A stretch of DNA of 64,000 nucleotides from JABMMZ01 sp964505065. Its GTDB lineage: Bacteria > Bacteroidota > Bacteroidia > NS11-12g > UBA955. The stretch lies in the NCBI GenBank assembly GCA_964505065.1, contig CAZDGF010000004.1:1-64000 (forward strand). Reading direction: 5' to 3'. Of this stretch, positions 56,901 to 64,000 are shown piece after piece. A program made the translations under genes and the position numbers. Numbering within the stretch: position 1 is the stretch's first letter; every line of letters starts with the position of its first letter. The notes under the pieces were generated by a model, which searched no databases, was not told the origin of the DNA, and was given only the letters and a program-made list of their open reading frames with translations.

Positions 56901-57709
56901 ATATTGCCACCAATGCACTTATTTATCAGCAAGGTGTAGATACTTTTTTTACAACCTATTTGCCTTTTAATATTGAGTTTCCTGCCATTAGCAAACAGCT
57001 AAAAACGATGAAAGTAAAAGTAGAGGCATACACTACATTGGCTACCGACCAAGATTTGAGCAATGATACAGCTATTAGCTTAAGCCAATACGAACTTTGG
57101 TATGATGCGCAGCCTATAGAAATAAAGCTACCCGAAAATGCTAAAATTTATGATATTACAAATGCTCCTATAAATCCAGTAGTAATAATAAAAAATAATG
57201 GAAGTAAACCATTCGGGATAACAATTGCAAAAATGGAGATAAAAAAAGTGGTAAACAATACAGAAACAACTGTGTATAGTGCAAACCAAAACACAGTATT
57301 ATTATTAAAAAATGAAATGGATACATTAACCTTTGCTCCTTTTAATATTAGCGCTCAAGCACTTGGTAATTATAAAACTTATGTAGCATTATATAACAAG
57401 TTTGGTGAATCAGATGCCAACGATTCCTTGCAAAATGCCTTTATAATTAACGATAAAACTTCTGTAAATGCAATTGCATTGGCTCAACTTAAAGTATATC
57501 CCAATCCTGCAAACGATTTATTTACCATAGATTTAAAAGATTTAGCTGCATTGCCTAAAATAATTAATGTGTATGATATTGATGGAAAAAATATTTATCA
57601 AACAAGCATTATAAATACAAAAATGCTTATTAATACTAAAACTTGGGCAAGCGGAACTTATATTCTGGCAGTAGATGATTTGCGTTTAAAAATTGTTGTT
57701 CAACATTAG
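53969..57709 (+). CDS. Large T9SS type A cargo protein with CARDB-like repeats
   Basis: From the ATG at 53969 the product has 1246 residues: a signal peptide (NLKYFLFVVFIGLSLALNAQ), then a segment starting YIDISTDEYPSFSIGPANTT and including an EYEQG and PNGWASEYRGFS region typical of Bacteroidota lectin-like jelly rolls. Five or more repeats of about 110-120 residues of the adhesion (CARDB-like) kind follow, each with a -NYG/NNG-N/NFG- turn, -FDSTLxxTxxGxYxVxxxTxLxxDxxxxND-; for example KATILNYGALNQTTPFNVSM, PTIYVQNFGMDKQGPFDI and KVLVKNNGFNSQNTPFPVVF. The C-terminal KVYPNPANDLFTIDL to KIVVQH is a T9SS type A sorting domain. Secretion and surface attachment are inferred; the binding partner is unknown. 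Confidence 0.87.
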   Translation: MNTFYCNLKYFLFVVFIGLSLALNAQYIDISTDEYPSFSIGPANTTSLANAYSRYAYIYPESMVSTLKHGDTITKLSFLRLNGGSFSGNANMKLYMRTTVNTSYTVRNINWVNQKSVTGMKKVYDDNPHSEMGSQAGWVTFTLTTPYVVDTILGKNFELLAEYEQGSAQNIPNGWASEYRGFSTHQTKYATTFNGFSFDTTQSTTIWHPSIRIHFPRYNNDARVEMVYSLGKLPIPLGNPDTVKAIVRNVGKKDLTNFKFYFESKGKNKHKDSININIIKGEEKLINMPNYSPTNLGLDTLVVKVANDDNNVMNAAQCYRICTENIYSYKDPTLPIAGGIGFNGTSGDFVAKFYSSSAKAINQINVSFSTSNIKFKLGIWKADGKNGAPKTNVWTSDSLYSSNNFTTPVLPPVAIDGSFYVGVRQVGNTNVGFGYQAEDPVRNNTFYYAAPMNDTNWVDFAPDAPFKFAIEPRIQTNNDVAPISLDNPIDTVKLTNLKTIAPKATILNYGALNQTTPFNVSMIIRRNNTVEYSSTKSDTLWSGSKRRITFDSTFLPTQSGDYDVMIITRLANDQMKDNDTIRRKIVVANYKDVGLGVIFDPAGGSIYEQFVDTIYPTIYVQNFGMDKQGPFDIVAEIYDENNNKIYAETTTATLTALNSVIKAFKEFPCSLKGNFKFVAYTKLNIDTDRRNDTAIRFFQIIRSNDVALTELYYPLNGVSLAPPVASKRPSVLMENLGGLNQGDDFPTYCRIYYGNTLIYADSVMLNSFRTIPSTLSFKNFKPTLKGYYTMKVFTDLPTDQYRANDTITSKFAVGVPDDVQVLAIAPVLNSALIVNQKYAPKVLVKNNGFNSQNTPFPVVFKVSKGLQTLYLDVKTTTIDSGDSKWITFDSTLVLTDTNKVNVLAYAILPNDFFKTNDTLKGWYNGKTLFDVSVSAIQYPVFTDTLMVNTVGIKPILTISNIGDSLVKTKFKTVCKITDIATNALIYQQGVDTFFTTYLPFNIEFPAISKQLKTMKVKVEAYTTLATDQDLSNDTAISLSQYELWYDAQPIEIKLPENAKIYDITNAPINPVVIIKNNGSKPFGITIAKMEIKKVVNNTETTVYSANQNTVLLLKNEMDTLTFAPFNISAQALGNYKTYVALYNKFGESDANDSLQNAFIINDKTSVNAIALAQLKVYPNPANDLFTIDLKDLAALPKIINVYDIDGKNIYQTSIINTKMLINTKTWASGTYILAVDDLRLKIVVQH

Positions 57710-57721
57710 GCAAACTTCGCT

Positions 57722-57729
57722 TATTTTTG
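57722..57729 (+). promoter_or_regulatory. -7 element (TATTTTTG) immediately before the biotin carrier gene
   Basis: This perfect TAnnTTTG match ends only 4 bases before the ATG at 57734. If it works, the transcript starts at or within the start codon, so the mRNA would be leaderless or nearly so. A TTG at 57696-57698 gives a 23-base spacer. Confidence 0.5.
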
Positions 57730-57733
57730 CCCT

Positions 57734-58234
57734 ATGCTTCAAGCTATTGTTCAAAATAAAACCATTGCGGTAGATATAAATGGAAATAATGCCATTGTAA
57801 ATGGCGAAAAACAAGTTTTAGATATTTTAAAACTGAATGACGGAAAAAATTTTCATTTGCTATACAAAGAGCATTCGTATTATTTTGAAATAGTAAATTT
57901 TGATGCCGATACTAAAATATATACAATTGCCTTTAATGGGCATCAATACCAAGTTGGAATAAAAGATAAATTTGACCAATTGCTGCAAAGCATGGGGCTT
58001 GATAAATTAGTTGCGGCAAAAGTAAACGATGTAAAAGCACCAATGCCTGGCTTGGTATTAAGTATAAAAGTACAAGTGGGCAATACTGTAAAAAAAGGCG
58101 ATGCCCTTTTGATATTAGAAGCCATGAAAATGGAAAATATTATAAAAGCACCTACCGATGGCACAATAAAAGCTGTTTTGGTAACTGAAAAACAAGCTGT
58201 GGATAAAGGACAAGTTTTATTTGTGTTTGAATAA
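57734..58234 (+). CDS. Biotin/lipoyl carrier protein (acyl-CoA carboxylase biotin subunit)
   Basis: The 166-residue protein ends in a biotinyl domain with VKAPMPGLVLSIKVQVGNTV and ILEAMKMENIIKAP, where Lys132 in AMKMEN is the biotin site. The N-terminal 95 residues form the beta-rich linker domain seen in the carrier subunits of propionyl-CoA or pyruvate-type carboxylases of Bacteroidota. It would carry CO2 between a biotin carboxylase and a carboxyltransferase, neither of which is in the window. It stands alone between a T9SS cargo gene and a lipoprotein gene. The specific enzyme cannot be decided from the carrier alone. Confidence 0.88.
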   Translation: MLQAIVQNKTIAVDINGNNAIVNGEKQVLDILKLNDGKNFHLLYKEHSYYFEIVNFDADTKIYTIAFNGHQYQVGIKDKFDQLLQSMGLDKLVAAKVNDVKAPMPGLVLSIKVQVGNTVKKGDALLILEAMKMENIIKAPTDGTIKAVLVTEKQAVDKGQVLFVFE

Positions 58235-58289
58235 AGGTGTGGCACGATTTTAGCTCAAAGCATAACAACCAATTAATATATAATACATT

Positions 58290-58907
58290 ATGAAAAAAAA
58301 TCAATTACTTACATTAGCCATAGCATTTGGCTTATTCTTGTCTTCATGTGGCAGCTTATCGGTATCTAAAATGCGTTATACCAAAGGGCTAAACATTGGT
58401 GTATTTGCCGCTAAAGATGCTAAACCTGAAGAAATAAAAGCAAAAAAAGCAGAGAAAAAACAAGTGGAAAGTTCAATTACTAAAGTAAATGAAACTACTC
58501 CAAAGCAAGAAAATATTGCAGTTGTAGAAGTTGTTAAAACTGAACCAAGTGAATTGAATCAAGCAACTTCTGATGCCGCAGCTAATAGTTCGTCAAAAAC
58601 TATTAGTAATGTAAATAATCATTTTTCAAAAAAAGAAATTAAAAAAGCAATAAAAAATATTGCTAAAACAGATGTTGTAAATATGGCGAATAAAGTTGAA
58701 GAAATAACAAACAAGCCAATGGATACAAATGAAAGTGATACTCCTACAATTTTATTGGTTATTTTATGCTTATTTCCAATATTAGCTTTAGTAGCTATAT
58801 ACTTACATCAAGGCGAAATTAATTCTAAATTTTGGATAGATTTAATTCTGCATTTCTTACTATTATATTGGCTATACGCTTTACTGGTGGTATTAGATGT
58901 TCTTTAA
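58290..58907 (+). CDS. Lipoprotein with C-terminal YqaE/Pmp3-like membrane domain
   Basis: The 205-residue product begins with a lipoprotein signal (MKKNQLLTLAIAFGLFLSSC, lipidated Cys20). A Lys/Glu-rich, probably disordered linker of about 120 residues follows. The last 55 residues (ILLVILCLFPILALVAIYLH, QGEINSKFWIDLILHFLLLY, WLYALLVVL) are two hydrophobic hairpin segments of YqaE/Pmp3 type (PF01679), small stress-related membrane proteins. Fusion of a lipobox to a Pmp3-like domain is unusual but occurs in Bacteroidota. The membrane in which each end sits is unclear. A strong terminator at 58928-58963 follows. Confidence 0.75.
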   Translation: MKKNQLLTLAIAFGLFLSSCGSLSVSKMRYTKGLNIGVFAAKDAKPEEIKAKKAEKKQVESSITKVNETTPKQENIAVVEVVKTEPSELNQATSDAAANSSSKTISNVNNHFSKKEIKKAIKNIAKTDVVNMANKVEEITNKPMDTNESDTPTILLVILCLFPILALVAIYLHQGEINSKFWIDLILHFLLLYWLYALLVVLDVL

Positions 58908-58927
58908 AATAAAACAATAACATATTT

Positions 58928-58963
58928 AAAAGCCAATCAAATTTATTTTTGATTGGCTTTTTT
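58928..58963 (+). terminator. Rho-independent terminator
   Basis: AAAAGCCAATCAAA (58928-58941) pairs with TTTGATTGGCTTTT (58948-58961) around a 6-base loop, and the right arm runs into a T-tract (58958-58963). The A-rich left flank means it could also act weakly on the other strand. It ends the transcript of the lipoprotein gene. Confidence 0.85.
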
Positions 58964-59000
58964 CATTCTTATTCTTTACAATTTATTAATGTAACTTACT

Positions 59001-59008
59001 TACATTTG
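59001..59008 (+). promoter_or_regulatory. -7 promoter element (TACATTTG) for the arginine decarboxylase gene
   Basis: This is a perfect TAnnTTTG match 37 bases upstream of the ATG at 59046 and downstream of the terminator at 58928-58963. No good -33 TTTG is seen at the expected distance. The leader would be about 31 bases. Confidence 0.5.
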
Positions 59009-59045
59009 CAAAAATATTAACAACCAATTAACTTACTTTTTAGCA

Positions 59046-60440
59046 ATGAAAGACAAATATGTAGATTTAATAAACCAAACTTTCGATTTTCCGATGGATG
59101 AGTTTGATTTGAATGACGACAATGAATTAACCTATTTTGATATTCCTTTAATGGATATTGTGGAGCAGTATGGCACACCGCTTAAATTTACCTATTTGCC
59201 AAAAATTTCAGAAAACATAAAAAAAGCCCGCACTTGGTTCAATGTGGCTATGGCAAAGGTAGATTATAAAGGCAAATACCATTATTGCTATTGCACCAAA
59301 AGCTCCCATTTTAGCCATGTTATGGAAGAAGTATTGCGCAATGATGTGCATTTAGAAACCTCATCTGCTTTCGATATTAATTTAATTCTATCATTGTATG
59401 AGCAAGGCTTGGTAAAAAATGATAAATTTATAGTATGCAATGGTTTTAAACTTCAAAATTATGTTGATAATATAGGACTTATTATCAAGCAAGGATTTAC
59501 CAATGTAGTGCCTATTATAGACAATATAAGAGAGATAGATTTATTGGCTAATGCCATAGAGGGAAACTTTAGCGTTGGGCTTAGAATAGCAGCAGAAGAA
59601 GAGCCAAAGTTTCCTTTTTATACCTCGCGTTTGGGTATTGGATACAAGGATATTGTACCTGTGTATCTTGAGCAAATAGCCAAAATTAAACGCTTGAAAG
59701 TAAAGATGCTTCACTTCTTTATTAATACTGGTATTGAAGACGATGCCTACTATTGGAATGAGTTGCACAAATGTTTAAGTGTTTATTGCGAGTTAAAGAA
59801 ACATTGCCCAGAGTTGGATAGTTTGAATATTGGCGGTGGTTTTCCCATTAAAAACTCATTGAAATTTGATTTTGATTACGAATACATGGCAAGTGAAATA
59901 GTAGCCCAAGTAAAACAAGTATGCGATAGCAATGGTGTAGCCGAGCCAGATATTTTTACCGAGTTTGGCTCGTTTACAGTTGGCGAAAGTGGAGGCGCTA
60001 TATTTAAAATTGAATACCAAAAGGTGCAAAACGATAGAGAAAAATGGAACATGATAGATAGTAGTTTTATGACTACCCTACCCGACTCTTGGGCCATTAA
60101 CAAAAAATTTATCATGTTTCCTTTAAATAATTGGGAGAAAAGTTATGAAAGAGTTTTACTTGGCGGTATAACCTGCGATAGCGATGATTACTATAATAGC
60201 GAGCAACATGCCAACGCAATATATTTACCTATTTACGACCCAAATGATAATCTTTACATTGGCTATTTTCATTGTGGTGCATACCAAGAAAGCATAGGCG
60301 GCTATGGTGGTATTCAGCATTGTTTAACACCTGCGCCTAAACATATTATAATCTCCGTAGATGAAAATGGCGAGTACAATACTAAACTATTTAGCAAAGA
60401 GCAAAGTTATAAAAGCATGTTGAAAACCTTGGGTTATTAA
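59046..60440 (+). CDS. speA: Arginine decarboxylase (PLP fold III)
   Basis: This PLP-dependent decarboxylase makes agmatine from arginine, the first step of polyamine synthesis. The 464-residue protein has the alanine-racemase-like barrel: Lys85 in YCYCTKSSHFSHV binds PLP, followed by LETSSAFDINL, the SLNIGGGFPIK glycine loop (about 263-273) and FTEFGSFTVGESGGAI (about 304-319). The C-terminal domain has LLGGITCDSDDYY (active-site Cys at about 376) and YIGYFHCGAYQESIGGYGG. It matches the short Bacteroidota SpeA rather than the long E. coli enzyme. A related diamine or carboxynorspermidine decarboxylase is less likely. A MarR regulator follows 12 bases downstream. Confidence 0.85.
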   Translation: MKDKYVDLINQTFDFPMDEFDLNDDNELTYFDIPLMDIVEQYGTPLKFTYLPKISENIKKARTWFNVAMAKVDYKGKYHYCYCTKSSHFSHVMEEVLRNDVHLETSSAFDINLILSLYEQGLVKNDKFIVCNGFKLQNYVDNIGLIIKQGFTNVVPIIDNIREIDLLANAIEGNFSVGLRIAAEEEPKFPFYTSRLGIGYKDIVPVYLEQIAKIKRLKVKMLHFFINTGIEDDAYYWNELHKCLSVYCELKKHCPELDSLNIGGGFPIKNSLKFDFDYEYMASEIVAQVKQVCDSNGVAEPDIFTEFGSFTVGESGGAIFKIEYQKVQNDREKWNMIDSSFMTTLPDSWAINKKFIMFPLNNWEKSYERVLLGGITCDSDDYYNSEQHANAIYLPIYDPNDNLYIGYFHCGAYQESIGGYGGIQHCLTPAPKHIIISVDENGEYNTKLFSKEQSYKSMLKTLGY

Positions 60441-60452
60441 AATGCAAATTGT

Positions 60453-60899
60453 ATGGCTACACGTTTAAATACCCAACTGGAACTTGCAAATGTATTTGTA
60501 ACAGTAAGCAAATTAAAACGCAAGCTAGATGCACAAATAGAAGCCGAACTGCACTGGCGGGGTTACAAAAATTTCAAATCATCTTACTTACCCGTATTTA
60601 TTATTTTGTATAAATACTCAAGTACAGTAGTACAAATTGCAGAAGCTTATGGTATTTCTAAACAAGGCATAAGCAAGCTTACTAAAGAGATGATGGCAGA
60701 GGGCTTTTTAAAAACTTTGGTAAACAAAGAAGATAGACGCAGCACACATTTATTGCTTACAGCCAAAGGCAAACGCTTGGCTATAGAGATTAGAAAAATT
60801 TTACGCAAACTAAACGATAACTACCGTTCGCTTTTAGGCATTCATAAGTTTGACAGTATGAATGATAATTTGGTTAATTTTTTGGCTTTGCATGAGTAA
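60453..60899 (+). CDS. MarR-family transcriptional regulator
   Basis: The 148-residue protein has the winged-helix pattern of MarR regulators: YLPVFIILYKYSSTVVQIAE, then the recognition helix AYGISKQGISKLTKEMMAEG (about 68-87) and the wing VNKEDRRSTHLLLTAKGKRL, which contains the conserved D-R-R. N- and C-terminal helices form the dimer part. It follows the arginine decarboxylase gene by 12 bases and is probably on the same transcript. Control of that transcript is possible but not shown. It converges on the next gene with a 6-base gap. Confidence 0.9.
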   Translation: MATRLNTQLELANVFVTVSKLKRKLDAQIEAELHWRGYKNFKSSYLPVFIILYKYSSTVVQIAEAYGISKQGISKLTKEMMAEGFLKTLVNKEDRRSTHLLLTAKGKRLAIEIRKILRKLNDNYRSLLGIHKFDSMNDNLVNFLALHE

Positions 60900-60905
60900 G
60901 TGCCC

Positions 60906-63900
60906 CTACTGCACCACCTCAATTACGCCCTTCAACTCATGCCTTTCGTTGTATACATCAAAAATATTGAGGGTATAAATGTATAGGTTATTGCTAACAT
61001 CAGCAGGTATCCAAGCTTCGTAAGGATTATTGCTTTTAAATACCAATTGCCCCCAACGGTTGTATATTTTTATGTCGTAATCTTTAATATAAGCAGCCCC
61101 AGGTATTTTAAAGGCATCGTTTATGCCATCGCTGTTTAGGCTAATGGCATTGGGTAAGTAAAATTTCATACGGTGCAGCATATCAAAGCTATCTGTAGCT
61201 TCTGTTGTGCAGCCATTATTGTCTTTAGCATTTACTTTTATTTTTACCAAGCCTGTTTGGGTAAAATCTTCAAAAATAGGATTGCCTTGTTGAGGTGTTC
61301 TATTGTCTATTTGCCAAATGTACGTTTGTATTTGCCTATTGGCTGTGGCTGTAAATCGCCAAGTGCTGTTATCAAAACTATTCGTAGTGCGTTGCCATGT
61401 TATTTTTATAATAGGAGCGGGCAGTACAGTTAAAGTAATAGCTGTACTATCTTTACAAACCAAATTTGAAACTACCACTTGCCTAACCACATATTTGCCA
61501 CTATCTGCAAAAGTTTTTGAAAATAAATTGCTGCCTATTGTTGTCCAATTATTAGCAGGAAAATAATTAATTTTAGATTCCACATTTTTACTGCTATCTA
61601 AGGCAGTGTTTACAATAAAAAGATTGTTTTGCTGGCATTGGGTGGCATTGTTTGCCTTTAGGCTTGCCAATGCCATAGGTTTTAGCACGAGGCTATCTTG
61701 CAGGGGTGTGCTGCAATTATCTGTAAGGGTATAACGCATCGTAGTGTTTTTATTTTTTGTAGAAAACAAAAAGGCGGTATCTGTACTAATGGTTTGGTTA
61801 TTGTATAGCCAATTAATTTTGTAATTATTTTGTAAGCCTCCAGAGGCTTTACTACTTATAAAAGCAGTATCTTTAAAACAAAAAGGCGCACTTTTTAAAC
61901 TTGCTGAAAGCTTTTGCCTTGCAGAAATATTAAGCATTTGAGAATCGTTTATGCTACAACCATCGCTACCTATAAATAAAAAATGAGCGGCAGTATTTAC
62001 AAAAAAACTGCTGTCAATTACATTGGCTGTTTTTATGCTTTTAACAGTAGGTATAAGTTGCAGCCATTTTATTGTAGGTGCAATGCCTCCAATAGGCACA
62101 ACTCTTAATTTATGCAATTTGCCATAACATACCGCAGTATCTTTTAAAACACTCATGCCTATTGGGGCTAAAGTATTTATTTGCATACTATCCGATACTA
62201 TTTCTCGGCATCTATTCAAAGCATTTACTTTTATTGTTGCTGCTTGTTTATATTGTTTGGCAAAACTATTGCCTACAATAGAATCTTTAGCATTTATAAA
62301 TGTATAAGCTGAAATTTTAGCCCCATAAATTATTTTAGGCACAATTGTAAATGAACGCCCATTACAAAGCGTAGTATCTTTTGGCAACTCAAAAACCAAA
62401 GGTATATAAGTACTTATTTTTTTATTGACACTGTCTTTTTGTAGGCAAGCATCTGTTATTTTTTGTTTGTAAATATCAGAGGTGTATTGGTTTATTTTTA
62501 AGCTATCAGCATTGCTCAATAGGCTACCATTGCTTGCTCGCCATTGGTAGCTGTAGGGCTTTAAGCCACCTACGGCTTGTATATTAGCTATGGCAGGTAG
62601 ATTGCTACATATTGTAGTATCGTTAATATTGGTAATTTTAGGTAGTGAAAAATATTCGAAACTTATTTTTTGAGTATCGCCAAGCGAGCAGCCATCGTTG
62701 CCTATTAAAAACAATGTTTTTGGGGTGCTATCTGTTAAAGTTAAATTTTGGCTATTGCCCCATATTTTTTTGCTGCTATCTGCCCATTGGTAGGTATAAG
62801 TTACTGCTTGCCCACCTGATATATTAAATTGTATTGTGCCATTTTTACAAACAGTATCTATTGCGTGTATAATTGTTAATTTTGGCATTGGATAAAGCCA
62901 TTTATAAGCAGTATCTGTTTTGCCGCAGCCGCTGCTATCGCTTATTATTATGCGAAATTTAGTAGCTTTTACAATTGCTTTGGTTACAGTTATGCGCTTG
63001 GTGCTATCTGCTACCATATTGCCAGGGCTCCAAAGCCACTTGCTGCCCCCGCTTGTTTTTAGTTGAAGCTTGCTGCCATAGCATACCGAAGTATCTTTGC
63101 CAGCATTGGCAGTATCTTTGCTGTATATAAGCAACCTAAGGGTATCAAACCGATAATAGCTTTGCACCTGCGGCTTGGTACTTACAATACGTATGCGATA
63201 ATGTGGGCTACTTACCACATCAAAAAGGGGCAAAGTAGCTTTTATAGTACTATCTTTATTGCTTTTAAGCCTGCCCAGCTCTCTATGCGCCCCATTAAAA
63301 TTGCCCTCCTCATCGCTTAGCTCGGCAATAAAGGTATTGGCAGTATCAAACACACCATCTTTGGTGTAGGGTATATTTAGAGCATTACCCGCACAATAAG
63401 GACCCATGCTTACAGCCCCCCTTGTTATGCTATAATCGTATATTTTGGAGATGATGAAATCTCTTGAACTATCTTTAGCATAATAATTTTGATTATTAAT
63501 AATAATGCTTTTTGTGAATGTTGTGCCTACATATAAAGCATTTGAATTGTCAAAAGCAAAACTAGTTGATTGACTTATGGCAACAGAATCCCCAGTTCTA
63601 ATAAACCACAAAATGTTACATAATGAATCTATTTTACAATAAATAACTAAACCCTTTGACCGTTTAGTAGTATCGCCAAATATATTTAATGAACCCCCTA
63701 TTCGCCCACTCATGTGAGCATACCCATTATTTGCTTCTCCTTCTAGAAATTGTCCGTTAATATCATTGTAGGGAGATTCAAAAACTAAATGCGCTCGAAC
63801 CCTATTATTAATTATAGATAAAGCATAAGGTTGATTGTTTTTATTTTTAGTATTTAGCACATGTTTATATCCTAAAAAACTCATACTATCTGAATAAAAA

Positions 63901-64000
63901 CCACCTAAAATATAGGTTTTTTCATTAATATGATTAATGCTATTAATATTAAATAATATATCAAAATTATCCGTTGTAAAGTTTTGTACTCGGATATCTT
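60906..64000 (-). CDS. Large secreted protein with gliding-motility-associated C-terminal domain (5' part outside the window)
   Basis: The frame is open from the window edge: upstream of the ATG at 63884 it continues without a stop (DIRVQNFTTDNFDIL, then YILGGFYSDSM), so the true start lies right of 64000. About 1030 residues are visible. The first 200 are beta-propeller-like (YILGGF, ALYVGTTF). Then come repeated Cys-containing Ig/PKD-like units (SGGSKWLWSPGN, GGLKPYSYQWRASNG, DTTICSNLPAIANIQAVGG). The C-terminus, from FYLPNAISLNSDGINDAFKI through YNRWGQLVFKSN to HELKGVIEVVQ, is the gliding-motility-associated T9SS domain. It is a probable secreted adhesin, a paralogue of the proteins at 116-3643 and 50313-53900. 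Confidence 0.87.
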   Translation of the reverse strand, partial: DIRVQNFTTDNFDILFNINSINHINEKTYILGGFYSDSMSFLGYKHVLNTKNKNNQPYALSIINNRVRAHLVFESPYNDINGQFLEGEANNGYAHMSGRIGGSLNIFGDTTKRSKGLVIYCKIDSLCNILWFIRTGDSVAISQSTSFAFDNSNALYVGTTFTKSIIINNQNYYAKDSSRDFIISKIYDYSITRGAVSMGPYCAGNALNIPYTKDGVFDTANTFIAELSDEEGNFNGAHRELGRLKSNKDSTIKATLPLFDVVSSPHYRIRIVSTKPQVQSYYRFDTLRLLIYSKDTANAGKDTSVCYGSKLQLKTSGGSKWLWSPGNMVADSTKRITVTKAIVKATKFRIIISDSSGCGKTDTAYKWLYPMPKLTIIHAIDTVCKNGTIQFNISGGQAVTYTYQWADSSKKIWGNSQNLTLTDSTPKTLFLIGNDGCSLGDTQKISFEYFSLPKITNINDTTICSNLPAIANIQAVGGLKPYSYQWRASNGSLLSNADSLKINQYTSDIYKQKITDACLQKDSVNKKISTYIPLVFELPKDTTLCNGRSFTIVPKIIYGAKISAYTFINAKDSIVGNSFAKQYKQAATIKVNALNRCREIVSDSMQINTLAPIGMSVLKDTAVCYGKLHKLRVVPIGGIAPTIKWLQLIPTVKSIKTANVIDSSFFVNTAAHFLFIGSDGCSINDSQMLNISARQKLSASLKSAPFCFKDTAFISSKASGGLQNNYKINWLYNNQTISTDTAFLFSTKNKNTTMRYTLTDNCSTPLQDSLVLKPMALASLKANNATQCQQNNLFIVNTALDSSKNVESKINYFPANNWTTIGSNLFSKTFADSGKYVVRQVVVSNLVCKDSTAITLTVLPAPIIKITWQRTTNSFDNSTWRFTATANRQIQTYIWQIDNRTPQQGNPIFEDFTQTGLVKIKVNAKDNNGCTTEATDSFDMLHRMKFYLPNAISLNSDGINDAFKIPGAAYIKDYDIKIYNRWGQLVFKSNNPYEAWIPADVSNNLYIYTLNIFDVYNERHELKGVIEVVQ

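Overview
The window is AT-rich chromosomal DNA from a member of the Bacteroidota, probably near the Chitinophagales/Sphingobacteriales. Four lines of evidence support this. Six very large secreted proteins end in type IX secretion (T9SS) or gliding-motility C-terminal domains. The division/cell-wall cluster has the Bacteroidota order and includes the short FtsL-like protein. Several genes carry the TAnnTTTG -7 promoter element. TTG and GTG starts are frequent at gene overlaps. No rRNA or tRNA gene was seen.

Layout. 1-3643: two gliding-motility C-terminal-domain proteins, the first only as its last codons. 3650-5386: transcription terminator Rho, convergent. 5767-6643: a small lipoprotein, then a DUF2683-type antitoxin followed by a YoeB-type toxin gene broken by two stop codons. 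6747-6997: a regularly spaced array of short hairpins. 7147-22934: the dcw cluster mraZ-rsmH-ftsL-ftsI-murE-mraY-murD-ftsW-murG-murC-ftsQ-ftsA-ftsZ, preceded by three AAAGTGGA repeats that look like the MraZ operator and interrupted at three junctions by dispersed palindromic modules. 22953-24116: a PD-(D/E)XK nuclease gene lying between ftsZ and a second, silently diverged copy of the ftsZ 3' end. 24119-24499: a retropepsin-like protease gene without a usable canonical start. 24576-28951: a double sulfatase-modifying-factor-fold protein, a TPR histidine kinase and a LytTR response regulator. 28996-32053: a TonB-dependent receptor with an AraC regulator. 32374-43725: a 3783-residue T9SS cargo protein. 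43860-46987: a WG-repeat protein, a 45-bp tandem repeat array, a hotdog thioesterase, smpB and a probable outer-membrane protein. 47159-48544: an intact IS256-family element. 48664-57709: a twice-frameshifted secreted protein gene with a G7 tract in its signal-peptide region, then two more very large T9SS cargo genes. 57734-60899: a biotin carrier protein, a YqaE/Pmp3-type lipoprotein, arginine decarboxylase and a MarR regulator. 60906-64000: the 3' part of another gliding-motility C-terminal-domain protein, cut by the window edge.

How the genes work together. The dcw genes form a tightly coupled unit, mostly with overlapping starts and stops. It supplies the UDP-MurNAc-pentapeptide steps MurC, MurD and MurE (murF is absent here), lipid I and II synthesis (MraY, MurG), septal polymerisation (FtsW, FtsI) and the divisome core (FtsQ, FtsL, FtsA, FtsZ). 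The large secreted proteins are probably surface adhesins exported by a T9SS encoded elsewhere.

The most informative unusual signals are the duplicated ftsZ 3' end whose five differences are all silent, the G-tract frameshift, the doubly interrupted toxin gene, the in-frame 45-bp repeat array and the hairpin array with a spacing of about 49 bp. I did not find a convincing multi-gene system of a wholly new kind.
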